A stretch of 64,000 nt of DNA from Arsenophonus fragariae (lineage in GTDB: Bacteria; Pseudomonadota; Gammaproteobacteria; Enterobacterales; Enterobacteriaceae): contig JBDPYZ010000009.1 of NCBI GenBank assembly GCA_047291315.1, forward strand, positions 1-64,000. Direction: 5' to 3'. Below, one piece after another: positions 37,484 to 45,932 of the stretch (position 1 is the stretch's first letter; every line of letters begins with the position of its first letter). The position numbers and the translations under genes were made by a program. The notes under the pieces were generated by a model, which was given only the letters and a program-made list of their open reading frames with translations, searched no databases and was not told where the DNA came from.

Positions 37484-38882
37484 TAATGAAATTCCTTTCT
37501 GTTTACTAGAGTGGTTAGCCATTGATAGGCTTTGCCGCTACTCATAACCTGTATAGTAAAATCTTGGGCGGTGAGCTGGTAAGTTAAAATTTCATTCTGA
37601 TTTAATTCAGCTACTTGAATAGGTGCATGTAATGCGACTTCGTCTATTCCGCCGCCGTGCACAACGGCGGCTCGTTTATATCCTATTAATTGTAGTGTCT
37701 TAGCAAGATATATATAATTAGCTTAGGATCATAAATACCAATAAGTGAAATTGGCGGTTTAGCCGGATTAATTAGCGGGCCAAGGATATTAAAAATTTTT
37801 AATTGATTACGTATCGGAGCAGCATAGCGAAATCCCTGGTGATATTGTGGCACGAATAAAAAAACATATTCCGATCTTATCTAATACCCGTCGAGCGAAG
37901 TTTGGTATCATATCGAGAGGAATGCCAAAGGATGCCACTAAATCAGATGATCCAGAACGACTTGATATATTGCGATTGCCGTGTTTAGCAACTTTTAATC
38001 TACACTTTGTAGCAACAAAAACACTAGCGGTGGAAATATTAATATTATTGCTGTGATCGCAGCCAGTGCCAACAATATCGCAGAAATCGTAATTAGGCCG
38101 AGAAAAGGTTGCGCGTTATCTAAACAAGCTAACACGGCACCAACAATTTCATTAGGCTTTTTTTCCTGTATTTTCATGCTAATCAATACACCCGCTAGTT
38201 GAGACTCCTTTAATTCACCTCGAATCATATACTGCTGAAAAGTAAATGACTTTCTTGTTGAGTAAGTGCTTGTGCATTAAATAATTTGTTCAAAATAAAT
38301 TACATTTTTCTGCCCCTTAATTTAATGCCCATAATAGTGTTATTTTTAATAAAAAGGTTCACTCAGTAGTTCAAATCGATTCGGGATGGAATTAAAATCC
38401 GTAGACTTTATGTTGGCTTATGGATGCACTGTCATCACTGCGCCTTGGCAGTGAGCATTAATGATCAAATCATCAGGAATGTTTTCACCAATCAGAGAAT
38501 GGTAACATGCAATCGGAAGTGGATTTGTCAGATCACGGAACATTAATTGGTTATCATGTATAACTAAAGATGACTTGCGGTGTATGATCTCTTTAGCGGG
38601 TAAAAATTTTTCGCTATAAGCTTCAATAATTGCTTGGTGACGAAGGCAAATACCAATAGTACTGATAGCAAAAGCTTAGGTATACATCCAGTATCGGCCG
38701 GTTTACCAGGGTCAGGAGATGATAGTATCAGTACAGGCAGACATCATTTTTAGCCGCTGGGCGATGATTTATTTAAGCTCCGAATTGCGATAGATAATAA
38801 CTGTATGACCTAATACTCTTAATTGATCGAGCAAGTTATAAGTAAAAGAATCAATATTATCTAGTAGTAAAATATTAGCCAT
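37483..38882 (-). pseudogene. trpGD: broken anthranilate synthase II / anthranilate phosphoribosyltransferase
   Basis: Glutamine amidotransferase and phosphoribosyltransferase parts of early tryptophan synthesis. MANILLLDNIDSFTYNLLDQ is intact from 38882, and later amidotransferase pieces are unreadable in one frame. The TrpD part shows GELKESQLAGVLISMKIQEK and KPNEIVGAVLACLDNAQPF, with more distant pieces (VNISTASVFVATKC-like, PLINPAKPPISLIGIYD-like). Stops and frameshifts are frequent. Whether it was one fused gene as in E. coli or two genes cannot be decided. Confidence 0.88.
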
Positions 38883-38892
38883 TAGCTTAGAC

Positions 38893-39689
38893 CTACATGG
38901 TTTGATGAGATTGAATAATGGCGTTGATAACAACTTGGGTTTTATTGCGTGTCTCATCCGTTTCAGATTGCGGATCCGAATCTAATACCATGCCAGCACC
39001 GACTTGAATAGTGTAGCAATGCCGTCTTCAATATAAGCGACACGAATAACAATACAGGTGTCAAAATCTCCACTGCCCTTAAAATAGCCAATTATGCCAC
39101 AATAGCTACCTCGATTCTCATTTTCATCGTCAGCAATAAGTTCCACTGCTTTGATTTTAGGTGGGTCAGTTAAAGTACCCATATTCATGTAGGCTTGATC
39201 AGCGTGTAATATATCCAGATCGGCCCTTAATTTCCCAAACACCCCGGAAAACGAGATGCATAACATGGGATAACGATCAACAGAGGTTTCATTGGCCACA
39301 TATCGTACTTGGTTGACAAATACGCGCCAAGTCACTGTGGGCCAGATCAACTAACATAATATGCTCAGCTAAATAAAGAAAGTAATCAGGACAATTATTT
39401 GATTTTGCCACTGACGGTAAATTTTCAAAATAAGTAACTAAATCATAGGAAAATAACCCTGCTAATAGGATTTTTTCTGAATTAATTGTGTTATGTTTGG
39501 CTAAATGATAAATCAAACGTAAAGCATCAAAGGATGAAGTTGCTTTTAACCGGCTATTTTCGTCAAGATCTGGATCAATTTGGGGATAATTAATTATTAA
39601 TTGACCATCAAATTTGGTCTTTTCTAATTCACTAGGTAATGCATTGTAAATATGCTAAGAGCTGTTTGATTGACTGCTATGTTTTCCAT
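38893..39689 (-). pseudogene. trpE: broken anthranilate synthase component I with large deletion
   Basis: TrpE makes anthranilate from chorismate. A start ATG at 39689 with an AAGGAAA site is followed by degraded sequence. LLAGLFSYDLVTYFENLP is clear, and NNCPDYFLYLAE then joins directly to EHIMLVDLAHSDLARIC. The remainder (YVANETSVDRYPM, AYMNMGTLTDPPKIKAVEL, ENRGSYCGIIGYF, DTCIVIRVAYIEDGIATL) is C-terminal. In E. coli the two joined segments are about 170-190 residues apart, so a deletion removed the catalytic middle. Frameshifts add to the damage. Confidence 0.93.
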
Positions 39690-39719
39690 ATTTGTTTCCT
39701 TTCATATTATATTAATTGG

Positions 39720-39788
39720 TTATAAAAAAACCGACCATTTAAAGGAGTTTTGCCACCAATGGGTTTTAGCGATGATAAAAAATACCAA
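39720..39788 (-). promoter_or_regulatory. trpL: relic trp leader peptide / attenuator
   Basis: A 22-codon frame on the minus strand contains THWWQNSFKWS with tandem Trp codons (plus positions 39753-39758) and a third Trp. It aligns with the GWWRTS end of E. coli trpL. It ends just before a T7 run (39724-39730). Instead of the usual stop after the Ser and a long pause/terminator array, the frame reads straight into the terminator arm, which suggests an internal deletion. An AGGAAG site lies upstream, and the likely start codon is TTG (39788) or a mutated ATG (ATA) two codons earlier. Confidence 0.6.
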
Positions 39789-39943
39789 TGTTATTTCTGT
39801 TCTTCCTCACAATGTGTCATGATAGATTGCTATGTTACAAAAACATTATACTGGTAAATTAGATTTAAGGAGTTGTGTCAAGTGATTTATGCCACATTGT
39901 GAATTTTTTCTATAATTGTCAGCAGTAAAATGAGGATAAAATT

Positions 39944-40801
39944 TTGGCACAAGACAATGAGAAGCTATCTGTTATTTATGATCTACATAGTCATACAAAA
40001 GCTTCTGATGGTGATCTCACACCCTCAGAGTTAGTTGATAGAGCAGTATTAATGGGGGTCGATGTATTAGCAATCACTGATCATGATACGGTTAATGGAA
40101 TTTTGCCGGCAAGACAGTATATTGTTGAAAAAAGTAAGCCGCTGACATTAGTTGCCGGTGTTGAAATTTCCACGATGTGGGAAAAGATTGAAATTCATAT
40201 CGTCGGTCTTAATATTAATCTGGATGCAAACTGTCTTAAACTTTTACTTGAAATGCAAACTATACTGCGTAATCGACGTGGGGAAAAAATAGGCTATAAA
40301 TTAGAAAAAGTCGGTATTCCTGATGCTTGGCAAAATGCCAAAGTTTATGCTGCAGGAGGACAGGTAACACGTAGCCATTTTGCTCGTTATATAATGGATT
40401 ATACTAAACAAAAAAGTATCGGTCATGTTTTTAAAAAATACTTAACGCGAGGTAAGGCAGGTTATGTTCCGGCTGATTGGTGTAAGCTTGATGAGGCAAT
40501 AGAAGTTATTAATAAAGCGGGAGGCGTGGCCGTCTTGGCACATCCTGGTCGCTATGATCTATCGGCAAAATGGCAAAAAAGGTTAGTTTTATATTTTAAA
40601 CAGCAATATGGTGATGCAATTGAAGTTGCTCAGTGCCAACAATCACCTGATGAACGAAAAAATTTAACTGAATTAGCTAGACTACATAATTTATATGCTT
40701 CGATCGGTTCTGATTTTCATCGTCCTTGTGCCTGGACTGAGCTAGGTAGAAATCTTTGGCTACCCGCAGGTGTTGTTCCGGTTTGGCAAACGTGGCAATG
40801 A
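39944..40801 (+). CDS. rnm: 5'-3' exoribonuclease RNase AM (PHP domain)
   Basis: PHP-domain metal-dependent exonuclease (formerly YciV/TrpH), reported to act in rRNA 5'-end maturation and on short RNAs. The 285-residue product shows the PHP motifs YDLHSHTKASDG, LAITDHDTVNG, VEISTMWEKIEIHIVGL, GGVAVLAHPGRYD and SIGSDFHRP. Length is near E. coli (293). The only plausible start is the TTG at 39944, preceded by GAGGATAAAAT. It was the gene upstream of the trp promoter region, divergently arranged, and outlives that operon. Confidence 0.92.
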   Translation: MAQDNEKLSVIYDLHSHTKASDGDLTPSELVDRAVLMGVDVLAITDHDTVNGILPARQYIVEKSKPLTLVAGVEISTMWEKIEIHIVGLNINLDANCLKLLLEMQTILRNRRGEKIGYKLEKVGIPDAWQNAKVYAAGGQVTRSHFARYIMDYTKQKSIGHVFKKYLTRGKAGYVPADWCKLDEAIEVINKAGGVAVLAHPGRYDLSAKWQKRLVLYFKQQYGDAIEVAQCQQSPDERKNLTELARLHNLYASIGSDFHRPCAWTELGRNLWLPAGVVPVWQTWQ

Positions 40802-40922
40802 AAATAGGATATTATCGTTCAAGCTTAAATATTATACAGTAAGCTGCTTATTTATATTGATAGCTTAATTTTCAAGTTTAATGAAATAATATAGCAATTA
40901 AATAAATATATAGAGATCATTC

Positions 40923-41542
40923 ATGGGACAATCTTTCCATATTTACCCGAAAAATCCGCAACCGCGTTTAATTAACCAATGTTTAGATATATTAAACAAA
41001 GGCGGTATTATTGTTTATCCGACTGATTTTGGCTATGCTATTGGGTGCAAGTTAGATAATAAAAATGCGCTTACACAAATTTGTAGCCTACGTCAGTTGG
41101 ATTCACGTCACAATTTTACTCTGATGTGGTGTAATTTATCCGAAATAGTTGAATATCCCTGTTTAGACAATCCTGTGTTTAGAATGATTAAAAATAGTAC
41201 ACCAGGTCATTACACTTTTATTTTACGAACAACAAAAGAAATTCCACGTCGGGTAATGAATAAAAAACGTAAGAGAATAGGGATACGTTTACCTAGTAGT
41301 CCGATTGCAAGAGATTTGCTTAACGCAATTGGCGAACTTTACTATTAACTAACTTAATATTGCCAGGTGATGGTTTTGCACAGTCTTCAGCGGATGAGCT
41401 CGAAAGTTTAATTGGTGCACAAGTTGACTTGATCATAAATGGCGGTTATTTAAGTGAAAAACCAACGACTGTTGTTGATTTAACAGAGAGTACCTCAAAT
41501 ATCATTCGGGTTGGAATAGGTGATCCGACGCCATTTGAATAA
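40923..41542 (+). pseudogene. yciO: YciO (Sua5/YrdC-fold) gene with single frameshift
   Basis: YciO is a cytosolic paralogue of the tRNA threonylcarbamoyladenosine enzyme Sua5/TsaC with no settled function. The first frame (GQSFHIYPKNPQPRLIN, GGIIVYPTDFGYAIGCK, PGHYTFILRTTKEIPRR) stops at 41348. The second picks up LPGDGFAQSSADELES and VDLIINGGYLSEKPTTVVDL. One missing base in the codon after GELLY/GEP (near 41339) explains it; with it restored, the frame LLLTNLILPGDGF continues to 41542. Total length equals E. coli (206 aa). It could be a recent loss or a sequencing error. Confidence 0.85.
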
Positions 41543-41651
41543 AAAAGTATTAATGATGATACTGAAAAAAACTGTGTGTAATAACTACAGTTTATTTTTT
41601 AGATATTTTATAATTATGACGGCGGTGAAGATGACACAAGAGGTTTACGCT

Positions 41652-42578
41652 ATGAGCGTTAAAAAGCAGAAAAGTGAAAAATTGCAAAAAATACTTGCTA
41701 GTTGTGGCTATGGATCGCGCAGGGAAATAGAAAGTTTTATTCAATCCGGCAGGATCAGTGTTGATGGCCACTTAGCGACGTTGGGTGACCGGATAGAAGT
41801 TAAATCTAACACTAAAATTCGCTTAGATGGTCATCTTTTAAAGATCAATGAAGCGGAAAAAACAGTTTGTCGTATATTAGCTTATTATAAGCCGGAAGGA
41901 GAACTGTGTACTCATAATGATCCCGAAGGGCGTCCAACTGTATTTGATCGCTTACCTAAATTAACGGGTTCTCGCTGGATTGCGATAGGACGCTTAGATG
42001 TAAATACGTGTGGTTTATTATTATTTACCACAGATGGTGAATTGGCTAATCGCTTGATGCATCCACGCCATGAGGTCGAACGTGAATATGCAGTGCGTGT
42101 TTTTGGTGAAATTAATGATGCTAAAATTCGTCAATTGACTAAAGGCGTTCAACTGGAAGATGGTGAAGCTAATTTTAAGACTCTGACGTTTCGTGGCGGA
42201 GAAGGCATGAATCAATGGTTTAACGTTAGCTTAACTGAAGGCCGTAATCGCGAAGTAAGGCGTTTATGGGAAGCTGTAGGCACACAAGTTAGCCGCCTGA
42301 TCCGAGTTCGTTATGGTGATATTTATTTACCAAAAGGATTACCTAGAGGAGGATGGACGGAATTAGGTTTAGTACAGATTAATTATTTGCGTCAACTGGT
42401 TGGTCTCACAGATGAAACCGCCAGTAAAATATCGGTCGAGCAAAATAGGCGTCGTATTAAAGCAAATCAGATCCGTCGTGCAGTAAAACAGCATATGCAA
42501 GTTTCTTCGATGCGGGTAGCAAATAAACGAGTAACTGGAGCCGTCAAGGGACGCAGTACGTCTTCGTGCAAAGTATAA
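41652..42578 (+). CDS. rluB: 23S rRNA pseudouridine synthase RluB
   Basis: Isomerises U2605 of 23S rRNA to pseudouridine in the peptidyl-transferase region. The 308 residues from the ATG at 41652 (GAGG ribosome site) have an N-terminal S4 RNA-binding domain (SEKLQKILASCGYGSRREIE). The catalytic domain carries Asp116 in IAIGRLDVNTCGLLLFTTDG, then LTEGRNREVRRLWEAVG. The frame opens further upstream (41520), but the extension is unlike RluB. The C-terminal tail is basic, as in E. coli (291 aa). Confidence 0.95.
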   Translation: MSVKKQKSEKLQKILASCGYGSRREIESFIQSGRISVDGHLATLGDRIEVKSNTKIRLDGHLLKINEAEKTVCRILAYYKPEGELCTHNDPEGRPTVFDRLPKLTGSRWIAIGRLDVNTCGLLLFTTDGELANRLMHPRHEVEREYAVRVFGEINDAKIRQLTKGVQLEDGEANFKTLTFRGGEGMNQWFNVSLTEGRNREVRRLWEAVGTQVSRLIRVRYGDIYLPKGLPRGGWTELGLVQINYLRQLVGLTDETASKISVEQNRRRIKANQIRRAVKQHMQVSSMRVANKRVTGAVKGRSTSSCKV

Positions 42579-42743
42579 TAATAAAATCAAAGGCAGTATT
42601 AGAGGCTAATTTAGCTTATCTAATACTTGTTTCATAGATAAAAAATAGCACTATATAAATATAATACTTTTAATTTCATTGAGAAAATTCTCAAAATAAG
42701 TTATTTTCATTAGGTTAAGTTGGTTAGAAGGTTGAAATTTTAT

Positions 42744-43070
42744 ATGCCACAATTTTGGCAAATTATCGCTAACAGCATATTTGTATTGCTGTTAGCGAGC
42801 TGTAGTGAGGGGCAATTAACAAATTCAGCTGATGGAAAATTTTACATTAGCCATAATAACAAAGATGCCCTTTATTTTAAGATTGATAATCATATTATTA
42901 AACTTATTCAAGGTGAAATTAAACAACTTGATTTACAATCTGGCAAGTATACGATTGAATACCCTTTAGGTCAAAAAACTGAATTTATCATTTATTCTGG
43001 TAACCGGGATGGAATTATTAATCCTACCAAACAATATTATTATGCTTACAGCTTGGTTTTCAAAAAATAA
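42744..43070 (+). CDS. putative lipoprotein, possibly a truncated gene
   Basis: Unrecognised. From the ATG at 42744 the product is about 108 residues. It has a signal peptide (MPQFWQIIANSIFVLLLASC) ending in a lipobox LASC, then mainly beta-type sequence (GKFYISHNNKDALYFKID, KLIQGEIKQLDLQSGKYTIE). Beyond its stop, protein-like sequence continues in another frame (KIISNFNNYSLQSYANKIVK, then ELKVKIYEEYYQDIYNMVK and YSTFHLVQNNHDRDEYSAF up to about 43330). The real gene may therefore have been longer and frameshifted. An upstream TTG start (42720) is possible. No E. coli counterpart at this site. Confidence 0.55.
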   Translation: MPQFWQIIANSIFVLLLASCSEGQLTNSADGKFYISHNNKDALYFKIDNHIIKLIQGEIKQLDLQSGKYTIEYPLGQKTEFIIYSGNRDGIINPTKQYYYAYSLVFKK

Positions 43071-43330
43071 TTTCTAACTTTAATAATTATTCTTTACAAT
43101 CATATGCTAATAAGATTGTAAAAACTGTTGATAATTTTTAAAATATCAGTAATTTAGAGTTAAAAGTGAAAATCTATGAGGAATATTATCAAGATATTTA
43201 CAATATGGTGAAAATTTATAGCACTTTCCATTTAGTGCAGAATAACCATGATCGTGATGAGTATTCTGCCTTTATTAATCAAACAAATATGATTTTTAAT
43301 GGAGGTATATTATGGAAGTATATTAAAGCG
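43071..43330 (+). pseudogene. out-of-frame continuation of the lipoprotein gene
   Basis: Coding-like sequence without a start: ISNFNNYSLQSYANKIV in one frame up to a TAA near 43140. ELKVKIYEEYYQDIYNMVK and QNNHDRDEYSAFINQTNM follow in the same frame, then a stop near 43327. It follows directly on the putative lipoprotein and is best explained as its frameshifted 3' half. Family unknown. Confidence 0.4.
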
Positions 43331-43440
43331 TAGTTCAGCAAATAACTACAAAGCCAATTAATCGAGTAATGACTCTGTTTGATAATTATTTATATCACTT
43401 ATTATTAATTTTTACTGCTGTTAGTTTTTATACTTCAATA

Positions 43441-44211
43441 TTAAATTGCCATACCAGGTTTATGGTTAGGTTGTGCATCAAAACTTATTCCTGATTCGTT
43501 AATACTATCCTTCCCCATTAGGTAAAGATAAACTGGCATAATTTCTTGGGGGGTTTTTAGTTTCATAGGATCCTCTGAGGGAAAAGCATCCGCTCTCATT
43601 TGCGTTCTTGTTCCTCCGGGATTAATGCAATTAACCCGTAGATTAGTATCTTTATATTCATCAAATAATATTTGCATTAGACCTTCCGTTGCGAATTTAG
43701 AAACTGAGTAAGCTCCCCAATTAGCACATCCCCGTCTGCTAACGCTGGAAGTGGTAAATATTAAGGAACTGTTTGGTGCTTGTAAAAGCAGCGGTAGAAG
43801 CGCTTGTGTTAGCATAAAAGTTGCATTAACGTTTATTTGTATGACGTCATACCAAAGTTTTATAGGCTGATGAATAATCGGAGCGATTTTTCCTAATATG
43901 CTTGCGTTATGTAATAAGCCATCCAGGTAGGGATAATTTTGGCTAATATAAGTTACTAATTCATGGCATTGTAATTCGGTTATCGTTAACAAATCAAGCG
44001 TATAAATAGTAACTGAAGATTTAAATTTGCTATTAGAAATAATTTGCTGTTTAACTTGTTCTAATTTTGCAGTTGTTCTACCAACTAAAATAAGATTGGC
44101 GCCATAACGTGAATAAGTTAATGCTGCTTCACGACCAATGCCATCGCCAGCCCCTGTAATCAGAATATTTTTTTTGTTAAGTAAATCAGCTTTAGCTTGG
44201 TAATGTAACAT
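43441..44211 (-). CDS. yciK: YciK, short-chain dehydrogenase/reductase
   Basis: NAD(P)-dependent oxidoreductase of the SDR superfamily with unknown substrate. At 256 residues (E. coli 252) it has the Rossmann motif ILITGAGDGIGREAA (19-26), the HNASILG segment, and the catalytic triad Ser155, Tyr168 and Lys172 in TSSVSRRGCANWGAYSVSK. CINPGGTRTQMRADAFP is the cofactor-site loop. It is divergent from sohB, as in E. coli, and intact. Confidence 0.94.
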   Translation of the reverse strand: MLHYQAKADLLNKKNILITGAGDGIGREAALTYSRYGANLILVGRTTAKLEQVKQQIISNSKFKSSVTIYTLDLLTITELQCHELVTYISQNYPYLDGLLHNASILGKIAPIIHQPIKLWYDVIQINVNATFMLTQALLPLLLQAPNSSLIFTTSSVSRRGCANWGAYSVSKFATEGLMQILFDEYKDTNLRVNCINPGGTRTQMRADAFPSEDPMKLKTPQEIMPVYLYLMGKDSINESGISFDAQPNHKPGMAI

Positions 44212-44326
44212 GATATTTTCCTATTTTTGATTATTCAAATTTATTAATAAGAGTTATAAGCACTTTATCAAGTTTTTAGTTACAATACCCCATTATTTAT
44301 ATTCTTTAAAAAAGAAGGATAGAGTT

Positions 44327-45373
44327 GTGGAATTTCTTTCATCGTATGGATTATTTGTCGCTAAAATAGCAACAGTAGTTGTTGCTATTGTGTTAATTTT
44401 ATTAGTTGTTTTTAGCTGTGGACAGCGTAAACAGAACAAAAAAGGTGATTTAAAACTTATTGATTTAAGTAAAGCTTATCGTGAACGTCAGCGTGAAATG
44501 CAACAGGTTAAGATGAGTGATGCTGAATATAAAGTTTGGTTAAAAACCTATAAAAAACAACGTAAAATTGAAGAAAAAAAGCAGAAATCAGATGCTAAAG
44601 TTGGCCAAACAAATCTAAAAAAAACTTGTCTTTTTGTGATTAATTTCAAAGGAAGCATGAATGCTCATGAAGTGAATGCATTACGTGAAGAAATTACCGC
44701 AATTCTATCAATTGCTGATAACAAAGATGAAGTTTTACTTAGGCTTGAAAGTCCAGGAGGCGTTGTGCATGGCTATGGTTTAGCTGCTTCTCAACTAAAT
44801 CGTTTACGGGAAAAAGGCCTTAAATTAATTGTTTCAGTGGATAAGGTAGCGGCAAGTGGCGGCTATATGATGGCTTGTGTCGCCGATCGTATTGTAGCTG
44901 CTCCCTTTGCTATTATTGGCTCTATTGGTGTGGTTGCTCAAGTACCCAATTTTCATCGATTACTGAAGAAAAAGGATATTGATGTAGAATTACATACAGC
45001 CGGAGAGTATAAACGTACACTAACTTTATTAGGTGAAAATACCGAACAGGGCCGCAAAAAATTTGTGCAAGATTTAAATGAAACACATCAACTATTTAAA
45101 GATTTTGTGCATCATAAACGGCCAAGCCTTGATATTAATGCTGTTGCAACAGGTGAGCATTGGTATGGTGTCCAGGCGAAGGAAAAAGGGTTAATTGATG
45201 AGATAGGCGTTAGTGATGACATTATTATCACTCAAATTGATGCCCGTGAAATTATTGAAGTGGTTTATACTCCTTCTAAATGTTTTGTTGATCGTTTAAT
45301 GGGCAGTATGTTAAAAAATGCAGATAAGTTGTTAATACGCTGGTGGGAAAGAAGCCATAAATCATTATTTTAA
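44327..45373 (+). CDS. sohB: SohB, S49-family inner-membrane peptidase
   Basis: Membrane-anchored periplasmic serine peptidase related to SppA, known as a multicopy suppressor of DegP loss. The start is GTG (44327) behind AAGAAGGAT. The 348 residues (E. coli 349) include an N-terminal membrane helix (about 8-30) and a charged linker. The S49 domain has nucleophile Ser177 in KVAASGGYMMA and general-base Lys229 in TAGEYKRTLTLLGEN. With SppA it gives two S49 peptidases in the window. Confidence 0.95.
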   Translation: MEFLSSYGLFVAKIATVVVAIVLILLVVFSCGQRKQNKKGDLKLIDLSKAYRERQREMQQVKMSDAEYKVWLKTYKKQRKIEEKKQKSDAKVGQTNLKKTCLFVINFKGSMNAHEVNALREEITAILSIADNKDEVLLRLESPGGVVHGYGLAASQLNRLREKGLKLIVSVDKVAASGGYMMACVADRIVAAPFAIIGSIGVVAQVPNFHRLLKKKDIDVELHTAGEYKRTLTLLGENTEQGRKKFVQDLNETHQLFKDFVHHKRPSLDINAVATGEHWYGVQAKEKGLIDEIGVSDDIIITQIDAREIIEVVYTPSKCFVDRLMGSMLKNADKLLIRWWERSHKSLF

Positions 45374-45393
45374 AATATGTTATAAGAAGAAAT

Positions 45394-45425
45394 AAATACC
45401 GGCGTTTTCAGTCGGTATTTTTATA
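45394..45425 (+). terminator. sohB rho-independent terminator
   Basis: Arms AAATACCG (45394-45401) and CGGTATTT (45413-45420) with an 11-base loop, followed by TTTAT, 20 bp past the sohB stop. Confidence 0.75.
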
Positions 45426-45932
45426 ACTTGATAGTTAAAATTTAATTATTTTTGCAAATAAAATATTAATTACTTAAAAACATAATAAATAATTTTATAT
45501 ACCATTATTAAGCTATTTTATTTGGAAATTAATTTCTTTCTGAAAATTTTATTTATTAGTCTAAACTATGTTTCTGTCACTTTTTATATAATTTTATTGA
45601 TTTTTTTATAATGTATCCATAACTTATTGAGGTGATTTTTGTTGTTATGAGAACATCTGTGAATAAAATAAGTGTTTGCGCATCATTTTTTATCAGGTAG
45701 AGTGTAGGCTTTTTATTACTTACTATGCTTTACTTTTGCCATTGTTTTGTTGACAAAATTGTATTATTGAATCTGATTGTAGTATGAATTAACAAAGGTT
45801 TTTATCTTTATGGCGAAGTATTTAAGCAAAAAAAGTTGATATATTGTGAATTTGACGCAATATAAAAAGATATTTCATTCCATCTGGCTGAAAAGTCAGT
45901 ACGCTTAGACAATATTTCAGGTAAAGATAACT
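45426..45932. other. gene-free topA promoter spacer
   Basis: About 500 AT-rich bases upstream of topA. In E. coli yciN lies near here, and no trace is visible. A TTGACA hexamer occurs near 45750, but no -10 box sits at proper distance, so I do not assign a promoter. Confidence 0.5.

Noticed and set aside
39840..39885. trp promoter from TTGACA and TATAAT on the minus strand
   Set aside because: The two hexamers are about 25 bp apart, too far for a standard sigma-70 promoter, and no TrpR operator symmetry is seen.
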